DNA of 64,000 bases from Filobacillus milosensis (GTDB lineage Bacteria; Bacillota; Bacilli; Bacillales; Alkalibacillaceae), in NCBI RefSeq assembly GCF_004402015.1, contig NZ_SOPW01000017.1, positions 1 through 64,000 of the forward strand. The letters are read 5' to 3'. Below the pieces are notes generated by a model. That model saw only the letters and a list, made by a program, of their open reading frames with translations. It searched no databases and was not told the DNA's origin. Within the stretch, counting starts at the first letter, position 1; every line of letters starts with the position of its first letter. Below, piece after piece: positions 44,046 to 53,341 of this stretch. A program made the position numbers and the translations under genes.

Positions 44046-45437
44046 CTAGGCATCCCCCTTTGTTCCACCGACTGTAAGCTCACTTACTCTTAATGTCGGT
44101 TGTCCTACGTTGACCGGAACCGCACCAGAAGATGCTCCACACATGCCAGCACCATGTCCGAGATTATTTCCAACCATATCAACTTTCTTAAGTGTTTCTG
44201 CACCATTTCCTATTAATGTGGCACCGCGCACTGGACGGTCAATTTTACCGTTTTTAATAATGTAGGCTTCTTCGGCCCCAAAGTTGTAATCACCAGTGGC
44301 TGGGTTTACTTGTCCTCCACCCATATACTTGGCAAAAATCCCATATTCCGTGTTCGAAATAATATCTTCACGAGTTGATTCACCTGGTGCAATAAATGTA
44401 TTAGTCATTCTCGAAGTCGGGGCAAAACGATAGGACTCTCTGCGACTTGAACCAGTAATATCTGTGTTCATGATTCTAGCATTTAACTTATCTACTAAAT
44501 AACCTTTCAAAATCCCATTTTCAATTAACACATTTCGCCTAGCAGCTTCACCTTCATCATCAATATTGATTGATCCCCACTCATTCTGAAGAGTACCATC
44601 ATCGATGTAAGTAACTAAGTCAGAAGCTACTTTCTCACCTAGTTTATTAGAGAAAACGGATTTATTCTTGGCCACTGCAGAGGCTTCTAAGCTATGTCCA
44701 CAAGCTTCATGGAAAATAACTCCCCCGAATTTATTATCGATTACAACTGGAAACGTTCCACTCGGGCATGGGTCAGCATCTAACATCGTTGCAGCTATAC
44801 GTGACGCTTCACTTCCATAAAAATTAACATCAATACTTTCTAAATGTTCTAAACCTGCCAAAGCACCCGTATTAATATAACCAGATTCCATGCGGCTTTT
44901 CTCAGAAGCAATCGATTGCACGGTTAGAATATTCCTCACACGTTGATCTTCAATAAACGCCCCTTCAGAGTTTGCAATCAAGACGTTCTGCTCCTCATCC
45001 TTTAAACGAATACTTACTTGAGTAATTAAATCACTGTACTGACTGGCTGACTCATGTACTTTCTTCAGCACGTTTACTTTTCGCACTTTATCCACTGATT
45101 GTGGCATTTGTTGAATTGGATGAAGCACCTTTACTTGTTGCTGTCCAAAGTCTGTAATCTTTAGTAGTTGGTCTCCATGCACTGTTTGTGCTACTCGCTT
45201 TGCTGCCTTTAACATTCCTTCTTTCGTGAAATCCGTTGTGTATGTATAAGTACTCTGAAAACCTTTAAACAAACGAATCCCCACACCGAAATCTCGACCT
45301 GATAAACTGTTCTCTACTAATCCACCTTGTAACGACAAATTATTCGTTAATCGATCTTCAACAAATACTTCTGCAAAATCTCCACCCGTTGTTAAAGCTT
45401 CATTTAGAACATCTTGCACAAGAGATTGGCTTAACAT
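44046..45437 (-). CDS. tldD: TldD-type catalytic subunit of the TldD/TldE metalloprotease
   Basis: This 463-aa protein carries the catalytic motif FGGVIFHEACGHSLEA (HExxxH, about residue 240), which binds the zinc. It also has ENGILKGYLVDKLNARIM and the C-terminal GHGAGMCGASSGAVPVNVGQPTLRVSEL with a Cys ligand. It acts with the downstream TldE-like protein. The pair forms an operon with abutting genes ending in a strong terminator. No ribosomally synthesised peptide gene is visible next to it, so a dedicated natural-product role is not supported here. Confidence 0.9.
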   Translation of the reverse strand: MLSQSLVQDVLNEALTTGGDFAEVFVEDRLTNNLSLQGGLVENSLSGRDFGVGIRLFKGFQSTYTYTTDFTKEGMLKAAKRVAQTVHGDQLLKITDFGQQQVKVLHPIQQMPQSVDKVRKVNVLKKVHESASQYSDLITQVSIRLKDEEQNVLIANSEGAFIEDQRVRNILTVQSIASEKSRMESGYINTGALAGLEHLESIDVNFYGSEASRIAATMLDADPCPSGTFPVVIDNKFGGVIFHEACGHSLEASAVAKNKSVFSNKLGEKVASDLVTYIDDGTLQNEWGSINIDDEGEAARRNVLIENGILKGYLVDKLNARIMNTDITGSSRRESYRFAPTSRMTNTFIAPGESTREDIISNTEYGIFAKYMGGGQVNPATGDYNFGAEEAYIIKNGKIDRPVRGATLIGNGAETLKKVDMVGNNLGHGAGMCGASSGAVPVNVGQPTLRVSELTVGGTKGDA

Positions 45438-45644
45438 TTGCTCTCCCCCTTTTTTCCTATTACCAACTATTGTAACTTATTTTTCCAAATATTCAGCCGT
45501 TTATAGAATGAAAAGTTGTAAGTCTAGAGTCTGAATTTTATAATATTTTATAAAAAATTCTGTATACTTTAACACAAGCAAGTCTTTTTCCTTTATAATA
45601 TTTAGCAATACGAAATACTTTTTATATTTGGGGAGGAATTTATT

Positions 45645-47462
45645 ATGGCAAAGGAAAGATTAAAACGTTCTGAAGTACCTGTAGAACAAACGTGGAGAGT
45701 AGAAGATTTATTTGAGACAACAGAAGACTGGGAACAAACTTTGAAAAATGTAGAAGAACAAGTCCCAAGTGTCACTCAATATAAAGGGAGATTACATGAA
45801 GGTCCTGATGTTCTTTTTAACTGTTTAGAAGCTTCATCAGCCCTTCAAGAAAAAATCATTCCTGTAGCTACATACGCTAACCTTCGTGCATCAGAGGATG
45901 GTACGAACCCAGATAATCAAGCGAATTCTGGCAAAATGGCTTCAGCACTAGCTAGAGTTGGAGCATCGTTATCTTTCATTGATTCTGAAATTCTAGCATT
46001 ACCTGAAGGAACTCTAGAAAAGTACTTAGAGGAAAATGATGATTTAAAAATTTACGAGCAAGTACTTAATGACTTGCTGGAGCGAAAACCCTATACCCTT
46101 TCACCTGAAACAGAAGAGGTTTTAGCTTCTCTAAGTGAAGTTCACGGAGCACCGTATACAATCTATCAACGGAGCAAGTCATCAGATATGCAGTTCGACA
46201 ATTTTGAAGCAAATGGTGAAGAGTATTCGAATTCGTTTGCGTTATTTGAAGATGAGTACGAATTATCATCTGATACAAACATTAGACGCAGTGCATACGA
46301 ATCATTTGTTAATACATTAAAACAGTATCAAAACACGTATGCGGCAACCTATGCCACTGAGGTAAAGAAACAAGTACAAATGGCAAAGGTTCGTGGCTAT
46401 GACAATGTCACACAAATGCTACTGCAACCTCAGAAAGTTACTGAAGAAATGTACCATAACCAGTTAGACGTGATTCAAAAAGAACTAGCACCACATATGC
46501 GTCGCTTTGCCAGAATGAAAAAAGAAGTACTAGGTTTGGATAAAATGACATTCGCAGACCTAAAAGCACCACTTGATCCAGAGTTCGATCCGAAATCGAC
46601 TTATGAAGACGTGAGTGAAACCATTTTAGAAGCCCTATCGGTTATGGGTCCTGAATACACTGAGATTATGAAAAAAGGTCTTACTGAGCGTTGGGTTGAC
46701 TATGCTGACAACGTGGGTAAATCGACAGGTGCTTTTTGTGCAAGCCCGTATGGACATCACCCATTCATTTTACTAACTTGGACAGGTGCGATGCGAGGTG
46801 GATTCATCCTGGCACACGAACTAGGTCACGCGGGTCACTTCTATCTGGCAAATAAAAACCAACGCGTGTTTAACACACGACCATCAACGTATTTCGTTGA
46901 AGCTCCTTCCACAATGAACGAAATGCTTTTAGCTGATCACTTGTTAGAAAACAATGATGATCCACGCATGCGCCGTTGGATTGTTTTACAACTCCTTGGC
47001 ACGTACTATCATAACTTTGTAACTCACCTGCTTGAAGGCGAATTCCAGCGTCGCGTTTACGACTTAGCTGAACAAGGTGTACCATTAACAGCTAACGTAC
47101 TTAAGGAACAAAAACGCGAAGCTTTAGCTAACTTCTGGGGTGACGAGGTGGAACTTGATGAAGGTGCGTCCTTAACTTGGATGCGTCAGCCTCACTACTA
47201 CATGGGATTATATCCATACACGTATTCAGCTGGTTTAACAGCATCAACAGCGGTATCGCAGTTGATCAAGGAAGAAGGCCAACCGGCAATCGATCGTTGG
47301 TTAGAAGTGCTTAAAGCTGGTGGTACAAAGACACCACAAGAACTTATGAAATACGCTGGTGTCGACATGACAACTCCTGAACCGATTCAAAAGGCTGTTG
47401 GTTATGTTGGATCATTAGTTGATGAATTAGAAAAAAGTTATCAAGAATCCATGACTAAATAA
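45645..47462 (+). CDS. pepF: Oligoendopeptidase F
   Basis: This 605-aa M3B metallopeptidase degrades medium-length peptides in the cytosol. The zinc motif is ILAHELGHAGHFYLANK (HExxH, about residue 390) with the downstream Glu in FVEAPSTMNEMLLADHLL. The N-terminal region VEQTWRVEDLFETTEDWEQ is typical of PepF. GGGGAGG precedes the ATG. It is monocistronic: a GC-rich hairpin follows it, then a repeat array. Confidence 0.93.
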   Translation: MAKERLKRSEVPVEQTWRVEDLFETTEDWEQTLKNVEEQVPSVTQYKGRLHEGPDVLFNCLEASSALQEKIIPVATYANLRASEDGTNPDNQANSGKMASALARVGASLSFIDSEILALPEGTLEKYLEENDDLKIYEQVLNDLLERKPYTLSPETEEVLASLSEVHGAPYTIYQRSKSSDMQFDNFEANGEEYSNSFALFEDEYELSSDTNIRRSAYESFVNTLKQYQNTYAATYATEVKKQVQMAKVRGYDNVTQMLLQPQKVTEEMYHNQLDVIQKELAPHMRRFARMKKEVLGLDKMTFADLKAPLDPEFDPKSTYEDVSETILEALSVMGPEYTEIMKKGLTERWVDYADNVGKSTGAFCASPYGHHPFILLTWTGAMRGGFILAHELGHAGHFYLANKNQRVFNTRPSTYFVEAPSTMNEMLLADHLLENNDDPRMRRWIVLQLLGTYYHNFVTHLLEGEFQRRVYDLAEQGVPLTANVLKEQKREALANFWGDEVELDEGASLTWMRQPHYYMGLYPYTYSAGLTASTAVSQLIKEEGQPAIDRWLEVLKAGGTKTPQELMKYAGVDMTTPEPIQKAVGYVGSLVDELEKSYQESMTK

Positions 47463-47466
47463 GTTA

Positions 47467-47494
47467 ATCCCCTGCCGAGGCAGGGGATTTCATT
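47467..47494 (+). terminator. Terminator of pepF
   Basis: A perfect 11-bp stem AATCCCCTGCC / GGCAGGGGATT with a 2-nt nominal loop is followed by TTCATT. The stem is strong but the T-run is short. Confidence 0.75.
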
Positions 47495-47510
47495 ATCACT
47501 TAAAATAGGT

Positions 47511-47608
47511 ATTGAACACTAATATGAAATATTGGTCACTAATTTTAAACTATTGGGCACTAAATTGAAGTATTGGACACTAATTTTTAAGTATTGGACA
47601 CTAACCCA
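47511..47608. repeat. Array of five 20-21-bp repeats, core TATTGGNCACTAA
   Basis: Units start at 47511, 47531, 47552, 47572 and 47593, so the spacing alternates 20, 21, 20, 21. The first 13 positions are nearly constant (TATTGG-A/T/G-CACTAA) and the filler is variable (TATGAAA, TTTTAAAC, ATTGAAG). The array lies between the convergent pepF and deacetylase genes and runs up to the deacetylase stop codon. No separate terminator for the deacetylase is seen, so the array itself occupies that position. Confidence 0.88.
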
Positions 47609-47609
47609 A

Positions 47610-49058
47610 TTACAACCTCTTATCATCCCAAAAATTTACCGGAATATGCTCGTCTTCACTATAAGCTTCTAATTGGTAGCCTTTATTTTGCAAGTACTCG
47701 ATAATATAAGGCAAAGCTTTTACGGTCTGACTGCGATCATGCAATAAAATAACGACATCTTCGCCCCGTCTCTCTACAGATATCAATCCCTTTTTGACAT
47801 TATTAACAATGTGATAATACTCTGCATTCGAATATTTCCAATCTTGAGAGTCAATTGTCCAGTCCCACATTTTATAGTTATACTCCACGAGAGCATTTCT
47901 AAATGGTCGTGTCATAAATGGCGCACTACCATAAGGAACACGAACTAAATAATGATTTTCACCTGTAATGTTTTTCAACGTTTTCCGAGCCGCTTCCATC
48001 TCCCAAACAGGACTGTATGCACTTCCATGATAGAGTTTATATTGATTATGGGTTACACTGTGAAGTGCTGTGAAATGCCCTTCATTGACCATGCGTTTCA
48101 CTAACTGTTTGTAACTCCTCATATTCGGTTCCAACATAAAAAATGTCGCCTTCGCTTGATACTTCTTTAAAATATTTAAGATTCTCTCAGTATATTGATT
48201 GGGGCCATCATCAATCGTTAAATAAGCTATCTTTCCTTTACTAGAATTCATTTGCTCATGTTTATAAATATATTTTTCACCCAACCATGTTTTGATTCTC
48301 AACCAATCATCCGTTTCATCGACTAACGTAACATATTGTGGCGCAACGCTATGTTGTGTTTTTGTATTAACGTCCTTCGCATTATAAAGATATTGTTTTT
48401 TATCAACATAATACTTAGTAACACCATGTTCATCTATGTACTTTTTAGGTTGAATCCAATAGTCTCCCAACCACGTATTAATTTTAAAATAACGTTTTGT
48501 TTTATTAAGGACTTGTACTTCTTGTGGAGATATTTCATTAACTTTAATAGATTGTTTATCAGCTTTCTCATAAAAACTAGTTCGTGTTAAGACTTGAATA
48601 GTATGATGTAATGCATCTTCATTCGTGTTAATATATTTTTCACCTAACCACGTTTTAATCTTAACCCAATCACCATCTTCATTAATAACTTGAACATATT
48701 GCGGTGATAGTTGTGAGGTCATTTTATATGAAGCCTTTGGACCGTGGTAGAGATAATAGTTTTCATGTAAATACATACGTTTAATCCCATGTTCATCTAT
48801 CACTTTCTGAGGTCGAATCCAATAATCTCCCTCTGGTGTTTTAACTTGATAAAAATTATTTGTTCTACTTAAAACTTTTATCTTTTGCGGTTCTAATTTG
48901 CCTATGACAGTGGCCTCAAGACTACTTTCTTCATAAATTACAGTCTGAGTTAAAACTTCAATCTCACTTTCTTCATGAATCGAAGCAGGCTCTAGATAGA
49001 CTAATAGATTTAACATAAATATTGTCGCTAATAGTTGATAGATATTTACTCCAAGCAC
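47610..49058 (-). CDS. Polysaccharide deacetylase (CE4) with duplicated N-terminal SH3-like repeats
   Basis: This 482-aa exported protein has a signal-like hydrophobic N-terminus (residues 5-22). Two tandem ~115-residue repeats follow, each with two SH3/GW-like halves (VLTRT...ISPQ..V.VLN.T..Y.KI.TWLGDYWIQPKKYIDEHG). The C-terminal NodB/CE4 domain has LTIDDGP (metal Asp), HSVTHN (His metal ligands), RVPYG, WTIDSQDW and ILLHD. It probably removes acetyl groups from peptidoglycan or another wall polymer, with the repeats binding the wall. The start is GTG at 49058 behind AGGAGG; the nearby ATG is out of frame. Confidence 0.87.
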   Translation of the reverse strand: MLGVNIYQLLATIFMLNLLVYLEPASIHEESEIEVLTQTVIYEESSLEATVIGKLEPQKIKVLSRTNNFYQVKTPEGDYWIRPQKVIDEHGIKRMYLHENYYLYHGPKASYKMTSQLSPQYVQVINEDGDWVKIKTWLGEKYINTNEDALHHTIQVLTRTSFYEKADKQSIKVNEISPQEVQVLNKTKRYFKINTWLGDYWIQPKKYIDEHGVTKYYVDKKQYLYNAKDVNTKTQHSVAPQYVTLVDETDDWLRIKTWLGEKYIYKHEQMNSSKGKIAYLTIDDGPNQYTERILNILKKYQAKATFFMLEPNMRSYKQLVKRMVNEGHFTALHSVTHNQYKLYHGSAYSPVWEMEAARKTLKNITGENHYLVRVPYGSAPFMTRPFRNALVEYNYKMWDWTIDSQDWKYSNAEYYHIVNNVKKGLISVERRGEDVVILLHDRSQTVKALPYIIEYLQNKGYQLEAYSEDEHIPVNFWDDKRL

Positions 49059-49132
49059 CGAACATACCTCCTGAGTCTAAACTTCTACTAATGTATGTCC
49101 AGTTTTAGGAAATAAGCACTTTTAACAACAAA

Positions 49133-49157
49133 AAAAGCAAAGGGATTACCCTTTACT
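49133..49157 (-). terminator. Terminator of the Rgg-like regulator gene
   Basis: AAAGGG / CCCTTT, extended by AAAG and CTTT across a mismatch, forms a hairpin. It is followed by T residues on the minus strand and overlaps the stop codon of the regulator. Confidence 0.7.
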
Positions 49158-50043
49158 TTTTCCTCAATTTAATATGGTTTAAATAAAATTCTAGATACTT
49201 CTCTTCTTTATCTGCTAATTGATGAGATTCAAGCGTTCTATAAAACGAAATCACCGCTCGAATTATTTCTTCTCCTTTGCTTATGTTGCCTGTTTTTAAC
49301 TCGTAATACCCTCTTACACTCTTTCGGGATAATTTTTCAGCAATATCCACATCATCTAAATTGATTTGTTCTAAGTAATTTAAAAATTCCTCTGCATAAG
49401 GGTGAACCGTTTGATTTGGAATACCAGTTAAAGTAACCATTGTATTTAATAACACTGTAGCAACCATTTGTTTTCCATTTTTCATTCCTTGATATCTCGC
49501 ACTTTTCTTATATGCTGTTCTTGATAAAGTTATAACCATTTCTATTGGTAATAGATGCATCGTCAGATTGTACAAAAGAAGCTCATATTTTCCCCAAACC
49601 TCAACATTAAATAGAAAATCATATAAAAACTGAATATCCTCATCAGAACTTGATATGGTTTGCTTTTTAATAAGATCTATTAACCTTTCAATGGCAATCA
49701 CGTTACATCTGGCGGTACGAGCCTTTGTGTTTTTCCAAATCGATAGTTGTTTATATTTCATTTGTTCGAGAAAAGACACATCTTCTTCTAAATAAGCTTC
49801 TTGTATTCGTTTGAAAAACTTTTCAAAATGATCGGCATTCTCATTATGTAAATAAAAGAATTCATCGAAGCTAACTGCTAAGCGACTTAATAACAGCTTG
49901 AATAAACTTAAAGAAATCTCAGATTGATCTCTCTCAAATTTTGATAGAAAGGAAACAGACACAATTCCTTCTGCTAACTCTTGTAAGGTAAAACCTTTCT
50001 GTTTACGAATCTCTCGAAATGTTGAACCGTAACTTTCTAGCAT
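49153..50043 (-). CDS. Rgg/GadR/MutR-like transcriptional regulator
   Basis: This 296-aa protein has an N-terminal XRE-type helix-turn-helix (GSTFREIRKQKGFTLQELAEGIVSVSFLSKFERDQSEIS, residues 6-45). A long helical C-terminal domain of the Rgg/TPR type follows (segments such as LLYNLTMHLLPIEMVITLSR). Rgg proteins are usually regulated by short secreted peptides and are best known from streptococci. No pheromone-like short gene is evident in the flanking spacers. The gene is divergent from the amidohydrolase at 50155, with 111 bp between them, so that gene is a candidate target. Confidence 0.8.
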   Translation of the reverse strand: MLESYGSTFREIRKQKGFTLQELAEGIVSVSFLSKFERDQSEISLSLFKLLLSRLAVSFDEFFYLHNENADHFEKFFKRIQEAYLEEDVSFLEQMKYKQLSIWKNTKARTARCNVIAIERLIDLIKKQTISSSDEDIQFLYDFLFNVEVWGKYELLLYNLTMHLLPIEMVITLSRTAYKKSARYQGMKNGKQMVATVLLNTMVTLTGIPNQTVHPYAEEFLNYLEQINLDDVDIAEKLSRKSVRGYYELKTGNISKGEEIIRAVISFYRTLESHQLADKEEKYLEFYLNHIKLRKK

Positions 50044-50154
50044 ACAGCTTCAAACTCCTTAGCACATCAAATTTCCACTATATGAAAATTTTACAATTTA
50101 TAAATGTATAACGTCTATACTTTAGTTACAATTTTCTAGAAAAGGAATGATTAT

Positions 50155-51459
50155 ATGAGTCTTCTACTAAAAAACGGAAATGTTATTGATGTGCATAGTG
50201 GTGAAGTGAGCAGAAATTCTATTTTAATTAAAAATGATCGAATACTTCAGATTGGTCAATTTCAAGATGATGCGGATGAAGTGATTAATTTAGAAGGTAA
50301 ATACATCATCCCCGGCTTAATCGATATGCATTGCCACATCAAAGAAGGTTTTGCGCATCTATTTACTGCAGTTGGAGTGACTACAGTTAGAAACACAGCA
50401 GGAAATGTTATAGAATTACGAGACTTAATTCAGGCACCAAGTCATGCTCCTACACCCAGAGTTTATTCAGCAGACAGATTAATAGATGGCCCTCCAGGAT
50501 TATGGGGACCAACAAGTCCATATAGCCTGAATGCAAGCGACCCTAATGAGGCAAAGTCTGAAGTTCGAAGACAAATACAAGAAGGTGCTCAGTTCATCAA
50601 AGTATATGGTTTGTTGAGTCCGGAAGTCATGGAAGCTGTTACGAGTGAAGCGCATCAACATGGTGTTGAAGTGAGCTGTGACTTGATTCATTCAACACAG
50701 GTGAATGCTTTGGAAGCAGCGAAAATGGGAGTAAAGTGGTTTGAGCACAATTCAGGCTTCATGCAAGCAATGTATCCTGAATGGTCTCCTTTATCTGGTG
50801 CCGAAGTTAGAGATCAAATAGATTTAGAACATCCAAACCTAGATAAAATTCAAGAAGTTTGTGAAGAAATGCTTAAATATGATGCGTTTCTTTGCCCTAC
50901 TACAGTCGTTTATGATCAAGCGAACAGGTATCCTAAGTATTGGAGAAGTGATGAAAGGTTTATCAACGAAGCGCTGCTTAATCAATGGGAACAAATATCA
51001 CAATATGCAGATGCTCTTAAACAACAAATAGGGTGTCAAACTGAATATATTAAAGCCATAACAAAAACTTATTACGACCTTGGAGGAACGGTTGTTGCAG
51101 GCACCGATACTCCGGCTGGTGTCTGGACTTATCCAGGTATGGCATTGCACCGTGAGCTCGAATTATTAGTAGAATCTGGATTATCTGAGCTTCAAGCATT
51201 ACAATCTGCAACCATTACAGCCGCCCAATCAATAAACTATGATGACTTAGGTGTGATTGCACCCGGTAAAGTTGCTGACCTATTAGTATTAGATTCTCAC
51301 CCTCTTTTAAATATCAAGCATGCAAGAGAGATAGACTCCATTATTAAAGGCGGTAAACTATATCAACAAGAAGAATTGTTAAATATGAATCCTGATGAAC
51401 AATTAATCAAAAATAAACTAGATACTTTTATAAAAGATTTTGAAGAACAAATGAATTAA
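50155..51459 (+). CDS. Amidohydrolase family protein (imidazolonepropionase/prolidase-like)
   Basis: This 434-aa protein has the amidohydrolase TIM-barrel metal motif GLIDMHCHIKEG (HxH, about residue 60), later metal ligands in VSCDLIHS and WFEHNSG, and the catalytic Asp in VAGTDTPAG. It ends with GVIAPGKVADLLVLDSHPL, the composite beta domain common to this family. It hydrolyses a C-N bond in an unknown substrate, possibly a dipeptide. AAAGGAATG precedes the ATG. It is divergent from the Rgg-like regulator and is followed by a lipoprotein gene 52 bp downstream. Confidence 0.85.
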   Translation: MSLLLKNGNVIDVHSGEVSRNSILIKNDRILQIGQFQDDADEVINLEGKYIIPGLIDMHCHIKEGFAHLFTAVGVTTVRNTAGNVIELRDLIQAPSHAPTPRVYSADRLIDGPPGLWGPTSPYSLNASDPNEAKSEVRRQIQEGAQFIKVYGLLSPEVMEAVTSEAHQHGVEVSCDLIHSTQVNALEAAKMGVKWFEHNSGFMQAMYPEWSPLSGAEVRDQIDLEHPNLDKIQEVCEEMLKYDAFLCPTTVVYDQANRYPKYWRSDERFINEALLNQWEQISQYADALKQQIGCQTEYIKAITKTYYDLGGTVVAGTDTPAGVWTYPGMALHRELELLVESGLSELQALQSATITAAQSINYDDLGVIAPGKVADLLVLDSHPLLNIKHAREIDSIIKGGKLYQQEELLNMNPDEQLIKNKLDTFIKDFEEQMN

Positions 51460-51511
51460 TAAATTTTTGTTACACTAAACATAATAATTTACTTACTATG
51501 GGGGTATTAAT

Positions 51512-52645
51512 GTGCGGAAACTTATCATCATAATTCTTGGCATTTTTCTTTTACTTGTTGGTTGCGTTGAAGAGGAACCACCTAAAAAACCTAGCATTAT
51601 TGGTGTGAAAGATGGTGAGGTTTATAATAGCTCAGTGCAAATAGAGTTGGAAGAGGAAAAAGATGATGTTGAGTACAATGCAAAAATCGATGGGAAAACA
51701 TATAATTTTGGAGATTCATATGACGTTGAAGGTAAGCACACGTTTGAAGTTATAGCATCTAAAGGCGAAGCCTCAACTACTACATCAATCTCTTTTGAAA
51801 TTGATACAACACCTCCAGCCAATCCTGATATTACAGGAGTCAAAAATAATGAAGTATACATGAAACCTGTAAAAATTCATGTCGAAGAAAAACAAGGGAT
51901 TTCCTATAACTATAAACTTAACGGCAACGATTATAACTTGGGTACTGAGATAAAAGAGGATGGAGAATATACATTTACAGTAATAGCAACCAAGAACAAA
52001 AATGAACTGTCCACAAAAAAGCAAATAAAATTCACGATCGACCAGACTACTTACTCACAAGAGGCATTCGAATATTTTAAGGAAATTGCTTTTGGAGCTG
52101 AATATGGTGGCTCACCATATATAACAAAATGGCTTGATGATATTAATATCGAAATCATTGGAAATCCCACACAGAAGGATATTGAAACCATACAAAAAGT
52201 AATCGATGAGCTAGAACAGCTAACCCCACTAACTATTAACATCGTAGAAAACAAAGCGAACATCAATATGTATTTCGTACCACAAGGTGATTTCAGAAAA
52301 TATATTCCTGGGGCTGTTCTGGGGAACTGGGCTTACTTTAGATATTATAAAGGTGAACGTGGACAGATTAATCAGGCTAAAATCGCCATTGGCACATTTG
52401 GATCAGATCAAGAAAACCGAAATCACCATATTAGAGAGGAAATGACTCAAGTGTTAGGTTTAGGTAATGATTCTACAAAATATAAAAATAGCATCTTCTA
52501 TGAAACTGAGGCTGAGGTAAATAATCAGGACTTCTCAAAATTAGATAAAAAAGTTATTGAAATTTTATATCGACCTGACGTAAAAGTAGGAATGACAGAA
52601 AAGGAAGTAACAGATCTATTTAAAGATCGAATCCGTGATAATTAA
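51512..52645 (+). CDS. Lipoprotein with two Ig-like repeats and a DUF2927 domain
   Basis: This 377-aa protein has a lipoprotein signal peptide with lipobox LLVGC (Cys18). Two repeats of about 77 residues follow, with the pattern P-I-GVK-GEVY...V.I...Y..K..G..YN-G......G.YTF.VIA, resembling bacterial Ig-like domains. The C-terminal domain (about 180-377) matches DUF2927: NIEIIGNPTQKDIETIQKVI, INMYFVPQGDF, and HHIREEMTQVLGLGNDS. The last motif looks like a degenerate metalloprotease site (H-REE-TQ), but activity is unproven. It is anchored outside the membrane. The start is GTG at 51512 behind TATGGGGG. It is 21 bp upstream of the PP-loop gene. Confidence 0.8.
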   Translation: MRKLIIIILGIFLLLVGCVEEEPPKKPSIIGVKDGEVYNSSVQIELEEEKDDVEYNAKIDGKTYNFGDSYDVEGKHTFEVIASKGEASTTTSISFEIDTTPPANPDITGVKNNEVYMKPVKIHVEEKQGISYNYKLNGNDYNLGTEIKEDGEYTFTVIATKNKNELSTKKQIKFTIDQTTYSQEAFEYFKEIAFGAEYGGSPYITKWLDDINIEIIGNPTQKDIETIQKVIDELEQLTPLTINIVENKANINMYFVPQGDFRKYIPGAVLGNWAYFRYYKGERGQINQAKIAIGTFGSDQENRNHHIREEMTQVLGLGNDSTKYKNSIFYETEAEVNNQDFSKLDKKVIEILYRPDVKVGMTEKEVTDLFKDRIRDN

Positions 52646-52666
52646 AATGAACTTGAGGTGTTTTGT

Positions 52667-53341
52667 ATGAATAAAGTTATGGTCTCGTTTAGTAGTGGCA
52701 AGGATTCAATGCTTACACTTCATAGACTAATAAACAATCCAGATTACAGTGTTGAGTATCTTTTAATCACTTTAAGTGAAGAATTCAAACGAAGCAGCAT
52801 TCATGGAATTCGAGAAGAATTAATAGATTTACAAGCCCAATCTCTTGGTTTTCCGATTAAAAAAGTTTATCTCCCTAAGAATTGCACAAATAACATTTAT
52901 GAGGAAAAAATGGCTCAAGTCATGTCTGAAGCTGAAAATGCTGGAATGACACATGTGGCTTTCGGTGATATATTCCTTGAAGATATTCGGTCTTACAGAG
53001 AGGAAAAGTTAGCGAGTGGACATATTAAACCCATTTTCCCTCTTTGGGGAACCAACACCACTCGATTAATGGATGAATTTTTAGAATTAGGATACCAAAC
53101 AATGATCACAACTATCGATCCCAATAAAGTCCCTCGAAAATTTTTAGGAAAAGTCATTGACCAAAAGCTACTAGATTCTTTTCCAAAGGAAGTTGATCCA
53201 TGTGGTGAAAATGGTGAGTTTCATACTTTTGTAATTGATGGGCCATTGTTTAGTAAACCACTACCTGTTAAAACAACAAACAACCAAGTTGATGAAGAAT
53301 TTTATACTTATCAGGACTTAATCATTCAAAAATCAAATTAA
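52667..53341 (+). CDS. PP-loop ATPase, Dph6/DUF71-like
   Basis: This 224-aa protein has the PP-loop SFSSGKDSMLTLHRL at residues 6-20, typical of adenine nucleotide alpha-hydrolases and ATP-dependent amidases. It also has FGDIFLEDIRSYREEKL and the conserved CGENGEFHTFVIDGPLF near 180, a signature of the diphthine-ammonia ligase (Dph6, DUF71) family. Bacteria lack diphthamide, so bacterial members act on another substrate, unknown here. The start at 52667 is chosen because TTGAGGTG lies six bases upstream. It is probably co-transcribed with the lipoprotein. Confidence 0.82.
   Translation: MNKVMVSFSSGKDSMLTLHRLINNPDYSVEYLLITLSEEFKRSSIHGIREELIDLQAQSLGFPIKKVYLPKNCTNNIYEEKMAQVMSEAENAGMTHVAFGDIFLEDIRSYREEKLASGHIKPIFPLWGTNTTRLMDEFLELGYQTMITTIDPNKVPRKFLGKVIDQKLLDSFPKEVDPCGENGEFHTFVIDGPLFSKPLPVKTTNNQVDEEFYTYQDLIIQKSN

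Noticed and set aside
44046-45437. TldD/TldE pair as part of a peptide-maturation (microcin-like) cluster
   Set aside because: No precursor peptide, radical SAM enzyme or exporter is adjacent; neighbours are housekeeping genes.
50044-50154. Short pheromone gene in the Rgg/amidohydrolase spacer
   Set aside because: No short frame with a ribosome binding site and a hydrophobic tail could be found in the 111-bp gap.
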